Positions 17,288 to 26,574 of a stretch of 64,000 nucleotides of DNA are shown here, piece by piece (position 1 is the first letter of the stretch; the number at the start of each line of letters is the position of its first letter). The notes below the pieces were generated by a model, which saw only the letters and a list, made by a program, of their open reading frames with translations, made no database searches and was not told where the DNA came from. The translations under genes were made by a program, and so were the position numbers. The stretch covers positions 62,001-126,000 of the forward strand of contig NZ_VOSM01000011.1 in NCBI RefSeq assembly GCF_007997015.1. The letters are read 5' to 3'. The stretch comes from Lujinxingia vulgaris. Lineage in GTDB: Bacteria; Myxococcota_A; Bradymonadia; Bradymonadales; Bradymonadaceae.

Positions 17288-19753
17288 GTGGCTGAGAGCA
17301 ACCGCGAGTGGACAAAGTTCGGGCGCTACGCCCTCCTGCAGAAGATCGGCGCGGGGGGCATGGCCGAGATCTATCGCGCCAAAACCTTCGGGGCGGCGGG
17401 CTTTGAGAAAGAGTTCGCCATCAAGCTGATCTTGCCCAGCCTGGTCGACGACACCGAGTTCGTCGAGATGTTCATCAACGAGGCCAAGATCGCGGTGAGC
17501 CTCTACCACGCCAATGTGGTGCAGGTCTTCGACCTGGGTGAGCTCGACAACCAGTACTACATCGCCATGGAGTTTGTGCATGGCAAGGATCTGCTCGATG
17601 TGCTGGCGCGCTGCGCCGAGCTCAACATCAAGATCCCGCTCAACCTGGTGCTTTTTATCGCCATGGAGATGCTCAAGGGGCTGGATTTTGCCCACCGCGC
17701 CAAAGATCCCTACGGCGACGATCTCAACATCATCCACCGCGATGTCAGCCCCTCCAACATCCTGATCAGCTACGCCGGCGACGTGAAAGTCGGCGACTTC
17801 GGGGTGGCCAAGGCCGCCATCCAGCGCAACCTCACCGAGAGCGGCACGCTCAAGGGTAAGGTCGGCTACATGAGCCCCGAGCAGGTGATGGGCGAGGAGA
17901 TCGACTCGCGCAGCGACATCTTCTCGGCCTGCATCGTGTTTGTGGAGGCGCTGAGCATGAACCGCCTCTTTGTGGGCAGCTCCGACCTCGACGTGATGCT
18001 TAAGGTGCGCGACGCCGATGTGGAGGCGAGTCTGGAGAAGATGGGGCCCTTGCCCTCGGATCTGGTGCAGATCATTCGCACCGGTCTGGCGCGCCACCGC
18101 GAGGATCGCTACCAGAGCGCCGGGGAGTTCTATCAGGCGCTGATGGACTTTTGTTTTCAGCACAGCATCAAGGTCAGCGGCAACGATCTCTCCAACTTGA
18201 TGCGCCGGCTCTTTGCCCGGGAGATCGAGGAGGAGAAGAGCCAGCGTCGCAGCGAGCCCGGGGGGCTTGCCGCCCAACGACTTTTTGAAGAGAGCGTGCC
18301 TAAAGAGGCGCCGGCTGCGGCGGCCTCCGAGGTGGAGTTTACGCCGGAGCAGAAGTCCGACAAGTCGGAGCTTATGGCGATGGGGGACACCGCCGCGGTG
18401 CGCGATCCGCAAAATACCGGGCGTATGCCGGCGCGGGAGCTCGCCGGGCAGGTCGCGCGGAGTAAGGAGCCCGACGCGCCGGCTGAAGAGGAGGGGGACG
18501 AGCGGCGTTATCGCTACCGCGACGGCAGCGGGCTTGTGTTCGGGCCGATGGGGCCACAGACGCTGGTCGATCTTTTGCGTGTGCGACGGCCTCGCGCCGA
18601 CGATCGCGTCGCGGTGGGCGACGGGCCCTGGGTCAAGCTCGATGAAGTCAGTGAGATCGAGGTTCCCACCGGCCGCGCCACCGCGCGGCGCGCGCGCCCG
18701 GTGGCGGTGGAAGCCACGCTCGATGCCGCCACCCGCGGCGGTGATACCGACGTGATGCGCGATGTGCGCCGCGCGGTCGGGGCGATGGAAGAGGAGAGCG
18801 CCGCAGCCGGTGATACCGACGTGATGCTCGATGAGCGCGACTCGCTGGCCGCCGGCAGCACCGATGTGGCCGATATGAGCCCGCCTTCGGCAGCTGAAGC
18901 GGAGCTGGGCGCCCAGTCCTCGCCGGTCTCGCAGTCGCCCCCCTCCATGGGGCTGACGATGACCGAGGGCGCGCTCGGGTCGACCTTCCAGGAACTCAAG
19001 AATCTTTATGCGAGCTACGAGGGCGAGCTGGCGGAGGTGTCTTTTGCGCGCATCCTGGGGAGGCTGCACCGGGCCGGGGAGACGGGGCGGCTTTTTGTGA
19101 CGAACGGGCAGGTGGAGAAGTCGATCTTCATTCGCAGCGGGGAGCCCATTTATGTGGACTCCAACCGCCGCGAAGAGCTGCTCGGGCATTTTTTACGCAC
19201 GCGCGACCTCATTACCGAGGCGCAGCTGCAGGAAGGCCTTGCGCGCCTCAATGAGTGGGGCGGGCGCCTGGGAGATGCGCTGGTGGCCATCGGCGCGATC
19301 CCGGCGCACGCGATCTTCACCCACCTCTCCAGTCAGATGCGCGAGAAGTTGCTGGAGATCTTCACCTGGCCCGAGGGCTACTACGGCTATTACGAGAACC
19401 AGGAGCCCGACACCCAGGGCTACTCGCTGGGGCTGGATACCTACGAGATGATCGTGGAGGGCTGCCGTGAGCAGGTGCCGCTGGCGCGCATCAAAGAGCT
19501 CTATCGCAACCGCAACTTCGTGAGCATCTACCTCAATGAGCCGGCGCCCTTCAGCGTGGACCGGCTGCGCTTGAGGGCGAACGAGCTGCGCGTGCTCAAC
19601 CAGCTCAGCGCTGGTGATAACCTGCGCGCGCTCCTGGCGAAGTTCACGCCAGACCAGCATGAGAAGGTCTATCGCACGGTGTATCTGCTGCACCAGGTGG
19701 AGATTCTTGTCTTTGAGGTCACCGAGCGCGTCGACCTGCCGAAGGTGGACTGA
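17288..19753 (+). CDS. Ser/Thr protein kinase with GYF_2-like and DUF4388-like domains
   Basis: 821 aa, starting with GTG (VAESNREWTKF). The Hanks-type kinase domain (residues about 10-290) has IGAGGMAEIYRA, FAIKLILPS, IHRDVSPSNIL, VGDFGVAK and GYMSPEQ, so the catalytic residues are all present. A linker follows, then a GYF_2-like piece with FGPMGPQTLVDLL (about 405-458). An acidic linker leads to a DUF4388/PATAN-like region (about 565-727), with GRLHRAGETGRLFV and RLGDALVAIGAIPAHAI. No transmembrane segment is evident. It should phosphorylate proteins on Ser/Thr, and the added domains probably bring in partners. FHA proteins such as the one at 9470 are candidate readers. Confidence 0.87.
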   Translation: MAESNREWTKFGRYALLQKIGAGGMAEIYRAKTFGAAGFEKEFAIKLILPSLVDDTEFVEMFINEAKIAVSLYHANVVQVFDLGELDNQYYIAMEFVHGKDLLDVLARCAELNIKIPLNLVLFIAMEMLKGLDFAHRAKDPYGDDLNIIHRDVSPSNILISYAGDVKVGDFGVAKAAIQRNLTESGTLKGKVGYMSPEQVMGEEIDSRSDIFSACIVFVEALSMNRLFVGSSDLDVMLKVRDADVEASLEKMGPLPSDLVQIIRTGLARHREDRYQSAGEFYQALMDFCFQHSIKVSGNDLSNLMRRLFAREIEEEKSQRRSEPGGLAAQRLFEESVPKEAPAAAASEVEFTPEQKSDKSELMAMGDTAAVRDPQNTGRMPARELAGQVARSKEPDAPAEEEGDERRYRYRDGSGLVFGPMGPQTLVDLLRVRRPRADDRVAVGDGPWVKLDEVSEIEVPTGRATARRARPVAVEATLDAATRGGDTDVMRDVRRAVGAMEEESAAAGDTDVMLDERDSLAAGSTDVADMSPPSAAEAELGAQSSPVSQSPPSMGLTMTEGALGSTFQELKNLYASYEGELAEVSFARILGRLHRAGETGRLFVTNGQVEKSIFIRSGEPIYVDSNRREELLGHFLRTRDLITEAQLQEGLARLNEWGGRLGDALVAIGAIPAHAIFTHLSSQMREKLLEIFTWPEGYYGYYENQEPDTQGYSLGLDTYEMIVEGCREQVPLARIKELYRNRNFVSIYLNEPAPFSVDRLRLRANELRVLNQLSAGDNLRALLAKFTPDQHEKVYRTVYLLHQVEILVFEVTERVDLPKVD

Positions 19754-19807
19754 GGCGCCGGGAGCTCAGGTGTTGCTTCAGGGGTTTTGTATAATGAAAT
19801 CAGGGGG

Positions 19808-21412
19808 TTAGCGCGATCGTTTGAGGCGGCGTTTGACGCGGTCGAGGATCACGTTGAGCTCGGGCGGGGAGAGGAGCCAGGCGCTTAAACCCAGCGCGGC
19901 GAAAAAGGCCGTGCCCATGGTGGCGAGCATCGCGGCCAGGCCCCCGAAGGAAAGATCGGCGGCCGGAGTGTCCCAGAGGCGAAAGACCCCGTAGGCGGCT
20001 GCGGCTGCCCACGCGCCGTGCAGCGCGCCGCGCAGTGTGCCGCGCACAATCGGGCCCAGGGGAAGATGCCCCACCTTCCAGCGGTAGTAGCCGATGGTCA
20101 CAAGGGCGTTGAGGGTCATCCCGGCGCTGGTCGCCATCGCCAGGCCGCGCACGCCGAAGGCCTCGCCGAAGATCGCATAGAGGGGCGCGGCCAGGGCCAC
20201 GGTGACCGTGCCCAGGATCATGGGGGTGAGCGTGTTTTTGCGCGCGTAGTAGCCGCGTACCGCCAGGGTCTGCACCGCCCAGGCCCACAGCCCGCAGGCA
20301 AAGACCACCAGCAGGCCGGCCATCGTGTCGGCGTCGGAGGCCGAGAACTGCCCGTGGCGGAAGATCGCGTGCACCAGGGGGTAACTCGCCACGATGAGCC
20401 CGGCCGCGCCGACCATCGCCAGAAAACCCACCCGCTGCAGGCTGCGCGAGAGCATCTGCCCCATCTCTTCTTCTTCGCCCTGGTGGAAAAGACGCGTGAG
20501 GAAGGGCAGTGCGGCCTGGCCGGCGGCCTGACCGATGATAGCGAAGATCACCATCATCAGCTTACGCGCGTTGGCCAGCCAGGTGATGGCCCCGTCGCCC
20601 TGCAGGGAGCCAAAATACTTGAGGAACCACTCGTCGACGGTCACGAGACTCACGCCCACCATCAGCGGGAGCGTCAGCAGCAAGAATGCGCGAAAGTCGG
20701 GGTCGAAGGGGGCAAAACGGGCCTTAAACTTCACCTCGTTTCGGGCGGCCCACATCGGTACGGCCAGCGGTCCGAGCTGGGCGCCGATGACCACGCCGAT
20801 GGCAAAGCCCTTGATGCCAAACCAGGGGTCGAGCAGCACCCCGCCGCCGATGATGCAGAGGTTGTAGATCAATGGCGAGATGGCGCTGGGCCAGAAGATC
20901 TCGCGCACAAAGAGCGATCCCTGGATCAGCCCGCCGATATAAAAGGCCATCGGCGCGAGCAGCACGATGCGGGTCATGCTGACGGCAAGATCGAGCTGCT
21001 GCGGATCGTTGAACCCCGGGTTGAGCAGGGGAACAATCTGCGGGGCGAACACGTAGCCGATGGCGATGAAGACGGCCAGCACCGAGCCCATGGTCGTGGC
21101 GATGGTGGAGAAGAGTCGCCAGGCGCCCTCCTCGTCATCGGAGGCGACATAGGCGGAGAAGAGGGGTATGAAGGTGATGGAGAGCGTGCCCCCGGCCAGC
21201 ACGTAGTTCATCATGTCGGGCATGGTGAACGCGGCCTGGTAGGCGTCGGTCGTGGCGCTGGCGCCGTGGGTGTAGACGATGACCGCTTCGCGCAGAAAAC
21301 CCAGGATGCGGCTCAAGAAGGTGCTCACCGCCAGGATCAAGGCGGCGATGCCCATGCGCCGGCCGATGGAGCGGGCGGGTTTTTGAGGTTTTTCAGAAGT
21401 CTCAGAGCTCAT
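19808..21412 (-). CDS. murJ: Lipid II flippase MurJ
   Basis: 534 aa, hydrophobic throughout, with about 14 membrane spans as in the MurJ/MviN family. It carries LSRILGFLREAVIVYT near the start and the typical AFTMPDMMNYVLAGGTLS and PFLTRLFHQGEEEEM. MurJ moves lipid II across the inner membrane for peptidoglycan synthesis. The start MSSETSEKP (21412) was chosen over an upstream ATG. It is transcribed away from the thiS operon. Confidence 0.92.
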   Translation of the reverse strand: MSSETSEKPQKPARSIGRRMGIAALILAVSTFLSRILGFLREAVIVYTHGASATTDAYQAAFTMPDMMNYVLAGGTLSITFIPLFSAYVASDDEEGAWRLFSTIATTMGSVLAVFIAIGYVFAPQIVPLLNPGFNDPQQLDLAVSMTRIVLLAPMAFYIGGLIQGSLFVREIFWPSAISPLIYNLCIIGGGVLLDPWFGIKGFAIGVVIGAQLGPLAVPMWAARNEVKFKARFAPFDPDFRAFLLLTLPLMVGVSLVTVDEWFLKYFGSLQGDGAITWLANARKLMMVIFAIIGQAAGQAALPFLTRLFHQGEEEEMGQMLSRSLQRVGFLAMVGAAGLIVASYPLVHAIFRHGQFSASDADTMAGLLVVFACGLWAWAVQTLAVRGYYARKNTLTPMILGTVTVALAAPLYAIFGEAFGVRGLAMATSAGMTLNALVTIGYYRWKVGHLPLGPIVRGTLRGALHGAWAAAAAYGVFRLWDTPAADLSFGGLAAMLATMGTAFFAALGLSAWLLSPPELNVILDRVKRRLKRSR

Positions 21413-21532
21413 GGTGCCCGGGGTGCGCGGGAGCAACGTTGAGTGATGTGTGTAGCGCGCGTTAGGGCGCGCGCGAAGTTTTTAGGTGGCTGGCGGCGTC
21501 GGGTCGCCGGCTAAGAGCGGAGGATGGAGGCG

Positions 21533-21742
21533 ATGGAGATTCGGGTCAACGGCAAGGTGGAGAACATCGAGGTCGAGGGAAGCCTCTCGGTGGAGGCGTT
21601 GCTCTCGGAGCTGGGTGTGGAAGCCGCCCGGGGGGTGGCGGTGGCGGTGGGCGATCAGGTCGTGCCCCGCAGCCGCTGGAGCGAGCCGGTGATCGAGGCG
21701 GGGAACAGCGTGGAGATCATTCGCGCCACCCAGGGCGGTTGA
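21533..21742 (+). CDS. thiS: Sulfur carrier protein ThiS
   Basis: 69 aa beta-grasp protein with a C-terminal Gly-Gly (ATQGG), the site that becomes the thiocarboxylate in thiazole synthesis. The start is probably ATG 21533, with GGAGG 9 nt upstream; ATG 21524 lies right against the SD and is less likely. First gene of thiS-thiG-thiE. No TPP riboswitch motif (CUGAGA with its partner) is visible upstream. A G+C-rich hairpin with a T-run lies at about 21455-21485 between murJ and thiS. Confidence 0.88.
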   Translation: MEIRVNGKVENIEVEGSLSVEALLSELGVEAARGVAVAVGDQVVPRSRWSEPVIEAGNSVEIIRATQGG

Positions 21743-21752
21743 GCGAAAGTAA

Positions 21753-22586
<834 letters not shown>

Positions 22587-22589
22587 TCG

Positions 22590-23252
22590 ATGGCGCGCCA
22601 CCTACCCTCGCGGCTTTATGCGATCGCCGACGTGAGCTTCTGCGCTGCCAGGGGCCTGAGTCTGGAGGAGGTCGCGGCCCGCGCGATCGCCGGGGGCGTC
22701 TCGATGCTCTCGGTGCGGGTGGGCGAGGCGCTTGTGGGTCGGGATGCGCGGGGGCGCGAGGCGTTGTGGGGAGAGGTTCAAAAGGTGGTGGAGCAGGGGC
22801 GGCAGGCCGGCGCGACGGTGTTGTTGCACGCCCATATCGAGCGCGCAGCGAGCATGGGTTGCGGGGGCGTGCACCTCAAAGCCAGGCAGGCTGGCGAGGT
22901 GGCCGGGGTGCGGGCGCGGTTGGGTGAGGAGGCGCTGGTGGGGGTGTCGTGCCATAACGCCGAGGAGCTTCGCGCGGCGGAGGAGGTCGGGGCGGACTTT
23001 GTGACGCTGAGCCCGATCTTCGCGAGTGTGTCCAAGCCCGGGTATGGCGGGGAGGTGGGCCTTAAGCGGTGGGCGAGGCTTGTGGCGGCGAGTCGCGTGC
23101 CGGTGTACGCGCTGGGCGGAGTGCGGCCGGAGCATGTGGCGGATTGCCTGGCCGCGGGGTTCTGGGGCGTGGCGGTGGTGGGGGGCCTCTTCGGCGCCGA
23201 AGATGTTGAGGGTGCGGCGCGCAACTACGTTCAGTCGGTGAACGCGGCGTGA
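22590..23252 (+). CDS. thiE: ThiE/TenI-family protein (thiamine phosphate synthase or thiazole tautomerase)
   Basis: 220 aa TIM-barrel protein of the ThiE/TenI family: VHLKARQ, VGVSCHNAEEL, FVTLSPIFAS and YALGGVRPEHV are recognisable. It starts 4 nt after thiG. However, the usual ThiE substrate residues are altered: the QxRxK strand reads SMLSVRVGEA, the NDR segment reads LLHAHIERA, and GVHLGQxD reads GVHLKARQA. That pattern is nearer to TenI, the thiazole tautomerase, than to a classic thiamine phosphate synthase. Either fits the operon. Confidence 0.8.
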   Translation: MARHLPSRLYAIADVSFCAARGLSLEEVAARAIAGGVSMLSVRVGEALVGRDARGREALWGEVQKVVEQGRQAGATVLLHAHIERAASMGCGGVHLKARQAGEVAGVRARLGEEALVGVSCHNAEELRAAEEVGADFVTLSPIFASVSKPGYGGEVGLKRWARLVAASRVPVYALGGVRPEHVADCLAAGFWGVAVVGGLFGAEDVEGAARNYVQSVNAA

Positions 23253-23255
23253 GGG

Positions 23256-24764
23256 TTAGCGGTGAGGTTCGGAGCGGCCGCCGAGGGTCTGCGTGACGCT
23301 TAAAAAGGCCACGTAGAAGAACCCGAACTGAAAGAGCATCAAAAAGGGCAGGCTGCCAAAGGGGTGGGCCGGGTCCACGAGCACCACGTAGATGGCGTAG
23401 GTGAACCAGGCGCCCAGCGCGAACTCCAGGGCGGGCATGGCGTTGAGGCCGCCGCGGTAGATGCGTTTGGCCCAGGACTCCCCGCGCCGCTCGATGGCGT
23501 ATTTGGGCGTGCGCACAAAGGGGGTCTTATGGCCGAGCAGCACCTCGACGACGCCTTTGGCGTTGTTGAGCGAGACGCCGATGCCTAAGCCGAGCACCGC
23601 CGGCATCATGCGGATGATCTCCAGCCGGGAGCGCCCCACCTCGCGCTGGCACACCCAGTAGAAGTAGCAGACCGAGAATGTGGCGCTCAAAAAGATCGGA
23701 AGATCGAAGAGGAGCACCTCGTGCCAGCCCTGCTGCACGCGCACCAGCGTAGCCAGGGGCATGATCAGCGCCAGGATCACCATCAGAAAGTAGGCCAGGT
23801 TGCCGGTGAGGTGATGGACGGCTTCGAGCTTGATGGTGCGCGGAAGATCGGAGCGAAGCACGCGCGGCAGCACCTTAAAGGCGGTCTGCAGGGCGCCCTT
23901 TGACCAGCGGTGCTGCTGGCTCTTAAAGGCGTTCATCTCCACGGGCAGCTCGCTGGCGACGGTGACGTCGCGCAGAAAGCGAAAGCGCCAGCCGGCGAGC
24001 TGGGCGCGGTAGGAGAGGTCGAGATCTTCGGTGAGGGTGTGATGCTCCCAGCCGCCGGCGTCTTCGATGGTCTGGCGGCGCCAGATGCCGGCGGTGCCGT
24101 TGAAGTTGAAAAAGCGTCCGGAGCGGTTGCGCGCGGTGTGCTCCAGCACAAAGTGGCCGTCGAGAAGCACGGCCTGCGCGCGGGTGAGCAGGCTGTAGTC
24201 GCGGTTGAGGTAGTCCCAGCGCGCCTGCACCATGCCGATGTCGGGCTCGGTGAAGTGGTCGATGGTCTGGCGCAGAAACTCGGGCTGGGGAATGAAGTCG
24301 GCGTCGAAGACCGCTACAAACTCGCCGCGCGCGCTTTTGAGGCCGGCCTCAAGAGCGCCGGCCTTGTAGCCTTCGCGATCTTTGCGATGCAGAAGTTTGA
24401 TGTCGACGCCCTTCGCCTGCCAGTGCGCCACGCGGGCGCGGGCCAGCTCGGTGGTGTCGTCGGTGGAGTCGTCGAGGACCTGAATCTCGAGGCGATCGGC
24501 GGGGTAGTCGAGCTGGCAGGTCGCGTCGATGAGGCGCTCGATGACGTAGCGCTCGTTGAAGGAGGGGAGCTGCACGGTGACCACCGGAAGCTCTTCGGGA
24601 GCGAAGCGTCGGGCGGGCTCGGGATCGGGTCCGCTGGCGTGCTTGCGATAGAGGCGCACGATGACGTAGCGATGCGACCCGTAGAACGAGAGGAGCAGGA
24701 GCACCGCGAAGTAAATCGCGAGCACCGTGAGCTCCCAGAGGTTGTAGTCTTGCAGGTGCGACAT
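23256..24764 (-). CDS. GT2-family membrane glycosyltransferase
   Basis: 502 aa. One N-terminal and about four C-terminal membrane helices bracket a GT-A domain. It shows the processive-type motifs: LDDSTDD, FDADF, TEDLDLSYR and QQHRWSKG (the QxxRW motif). This layout matches cellulose-synthase-like or beta-glucan/ceramide-glycosyltransferase enzymes. The sugar and acceptor are not deducible. The start MSHLQDYNLW was chosen so that the first span is N-terminal. It is divergent from the UbiA-type gene and tail-to-tail with thiE, with a 3-nt gap. Confidence 0.88.
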   Translation of the reverse strand: MSHLQDYNLWELTVLAIYFAVLLLLSFYGSHRYVIVRLYRKHASGPDPEPARRFAPEELPVVTVQLPSFNERYVIERLIDATCQLDYPADRLEIQVLDDSTDDTTELARARVAHWQAKGVDIKLLHRKDREGYKAGALEAGLKSARGEFVAVFDADFIPQPEFLRQTIDHFTEPDIGMVQARWDYLNRDYSLLTRAQAVLLDGHFVLEHTARNRSGRFFNFNGTAGIWRRQTIEDAGGWEHHTLTEDLDLSYRAQLAGWRFRFLRDVTVASELPVEMNAFKSQQHRWSKGALQTAFKVLPRVLRSDLPRTIKLEAVHHLTGNLAYFLMVILALIMPLATLVRVQQGWHEVLLFDLPIFLSATFSVCYFYWVCQREVGRSRLEIIRMMPAVLGLGIGVSLNNAKGVVEVLLGHKTPFVRTPKYAIERRGESWAKRIYRGGLNAMPALEFALGAWFTYAIYVVLVDPAHPFGSLPFLMLFQFGFFYVAFLSVTQTLGGRSEPHR

Positions 24765-24893
24765 AAGATAGGGCTCTACGACAGGGCGAACGCGCCGGAG
24801 AAGAACTCCGGGGTGCATCTGTGGTAATGCAGGGGCATTGATGTCCGGCGCGCGCGCGCGACCCAACGTGACTTAGCAGACCTGGACCCGATT

Positions 24894-25853
24894 GTGCCAG
24901 AGCAGAACCCATCGGCGGCGCTGACCGCCCAACATCCGATAGAGCAGGTTGAGGCGCGCCCCTGGCGCGGGCTGTGGAAGAGTCTGCGCCCGCATCAGTG
25001 GGTCAAGAATGCCTTTGTGCTCGCGCCGCTCTTCTTTGCCAAGGCGTACACCGATCCGGTGCAGAGCGCGAAGGCGCTGGCCGCGGCGCTGCTCTTCTCG
25101 CTGGCGGCGGGCACGGTGTATTTGCTCAATGACCTGATGGACGTGGAGCGCGACCGGGAGCATCCGGTCAAGCGGCATCGGCCGATCGCCTCGGGGCTTT
25201 TGCCGCAGGCGGTGGCCTGGCGCGCGTTGGTGGTGATCGGGCTTGTTGCGGCGGTGGGCTCGTACCTGCTCGCGCCGCTCTTTGCGGCGGCGGTGGGCAC
25301 CTACCTGGTGATGAACCTGGCCTACTCGGTGAAGTTGAAGCACTACGCCTTCGTCGACGTGGCTATCATCGCTACCGGCTTCGTGCTGCGCGTGCTCGCC
25401 GGGGCGGCAGCGGTCTCGGTGGTGGTCTCGGAGTGGCTTGTGGCCTGCACCTTTTTGCTGGCGCTCTACCTGGGACTAGGAAAGCGGCGCCATGAGCTTG
25501 CGCTCTACTTGAGCGGCAGCGTGGAGCGCACGCGGCGCGTGCTGGATAGCTACCGGCTGGAGAATGTCGATTTCGGGATGCTGGTCTGCTCCGGGCTGAC
25601 GAGCGCGGCGTATACGATCTACACGCTCACGGCGTCGTTGCCCGATCAGCCGCTGCGGGCGGTGGCCACGCCCTTTGCGAGCGTGTGGTTGCCGGTGACG
25701 ATCCCGATGGTGGTGGTGGGGCTGGCGCGCTTCTTTCAGATCGTGCGGCGCGACGATGCGCGAAGCCCCACCGAGATGATGCTGCGCGACAAGCCCTTTA
25801 TGCTCAACATCGGCGTGTGGGCGTTGGTGATGCTGGTGCTGAGCGTGCTCTGA
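24894..25853 (+). CDS. UbiA-family prenyltransferase, like decaprenyl-phosphate phosphoribosyltransferase
   Basis: 319 aa, multi-span. The start region LRPHQWVKNAFVLAPLFF and the Asp-rich motif NDLMDVERDREHP are typical of the DPPR-synthase branch of UbiA. A second Asp-containing motif lies around HYAFVDVAIIATGF. DPPR synthase adds phosphoribosyl to a polyprenyl phosphate for lipid-linked pentose donors; that exact reaction is an inference. The GTG start (24894) has only a weak SD. It is divergent from the GT2 gene, so the two may share a cell-envelope role. Confidence 0.82.
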   Translation: MPEQNPSAALTAQHPIEQVEARPWRGLWKSLRPHQWVKNAFVLAPLFFAKAYTDPVQSAKALAAALLFSLAAGTVYLLNDLMDVERDREHPVKRHRPIASGLLPQAVAWRALVVIGLVAAVGSYLLAPLFAAAVGTYLVMNLAYSVKLKHYAFVDVAIIATGFVLRVLAGAAAVSVVVSEWLVACTFLLALYLGLGKRRHELALYLSGSVERTRRVLDSYRLENVDFGMLVCSGLTSAAYTIYTLTASLPDQPLRAVATPFASVWLPVTIPMVVVGLARFFQIVRRDDARSPTEMMLRDKPFMLNIGVWALVMLVLSVL

Positions 25854-25960
25854 GCCGCGCTCAGGTGCCGGGGGCAGGTTGAGAAAAGGTGGTGTGGGGT
25901 CAATGGACGGGTCAGGCGGATGCCTGGCCCGGTTGCGTTTTGAGGTGAGGTCGCGGGCAT

Positions 25961-25991
25961 AAAAAACCCCCTCCCGAGCTGCGGGAGGGGG
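25961..25991 (-). terminator. Rho-independent terminator of the HU gene
   Basis: A hairpin CCCCCTCCC / GGGAGGGGG is followed on the minus strand by six Ts. It lies about 55 nt beyond the HU stop codon. Confidence 0.85.
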
Positions 25992-26043
25992 CTTGAGAGC
26001 TCTTCAGACCGCCGGATGCGCGGTCTGGCTCAAAGCGCTGGTC

Positions 26044-26337
26044 TTACTTCTCGTTGACCAGGTCTTTGAGGCTGGGCGCCGGCTTGAAGCCCACCGAGTA
26101 GGACGCCGGAATCTTGATGGTCTTGCCGGTGCGCGGGTTGCGGCCTTCGCGCGCTTTGCGGTGCTTGACGCTGAAGGTGCCGAAGTTGGGGTAGGAGAAG
26201 CGCTCATCTTCTTTGATGGTCGTGGAGACCGTGTCAAAGAGGATGTCGATGAGCTCACCGGTGTCTTTCTTGGTGAGTTCAATGCCTTTCTCGGCGGCAG
26301 CAGCGTTAACGGCGTTGATCAGATCGGACTTCGTCAT
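26044..26337 (-). CDS. hup: DNA-binding protein HU
   Basis: 97 aa. It starts MTKSDLINAVNAAAAEKGI and has the HU beta-arm NFGTFSVKHRKAREGRNPRT. The SD AAGGGG lies 7 nt upstream. A near-consensus promoter (TTGACA-17-TATTCT at 26468-26496) precedes it by about 125 nt. The 5' leader can form an 8-bp hairpin (26400-26428). It is a second HU/IHF-type protein beside the one at 11028. Confidence 0.93.
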   Translation of the reverse strand: MTKSDLINAVNAAAAEKGIELTKKDTGELIDILFDTVSTTIKEDERFSYPNFGTFSVKHRKAREGRNPRTGKTIKIPASYSVGFKPAPSLKDLVNEK

Positions 26338-26399
26338 GGTGATCCCCTTAAAACAGAAATTAAGGTGAGAACGTGGCTTAAACCATTCCAACCCAGGTT

Positions 26400-26428
26400 C
26401 AACTCGCGAAACATCAAGATGCGAGTTG
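26400..26428 (-). other. Hairpin in the HU mRNA leader
   Basis: CAACTCGC and GCGAGTTG are perfect 8-bp arms around a 13-nt loop. They lie between the HU promoter and the SD, so the mRNA can fold there. Regulation by it is a guess. Confidence 0.5.
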
Positions 26429-26467
26429 AGTGAGTATCCATGGACTTCGGACTGCGAATCGTGGCCG

Positions 26468-26496
26468 AGAATAGGGCTGGCCGGATCGCGTGTCAA
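26468..26496 (-). promoter_or_regulatory. Sigma-70-type promoter of HU
   Basis: On the minus strand: TTGACA, 17-nt spacer, TATTCT. The consensus -35 is exact and the -10 matches at four positions. Confidence 0.75.
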
Positions 26497-26574
26497 TCCT
26501 TATTTACGCGCAATCTGGCAATTTGCAAGGCCTTTTTAGCGCGAGAATAGGGGCGCAAATGCGATCGGGGCGAT

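Noticed and set aside
17126..19189. A 687-codon open frame opposite the Ser/Thr kinase
   Set aside because: The kinase frame holds all catalytic motifs. The antisense frame is Leu/Ala/His-rich with no recognisable motif, as expected for G+C-rich DNA.
21437..21532. TPP riboswitch upstream of thiS
   Set aside because: No CUGAGA/ACCUGA core or matching stem could be found; only a G+C-rich hairpin is there.
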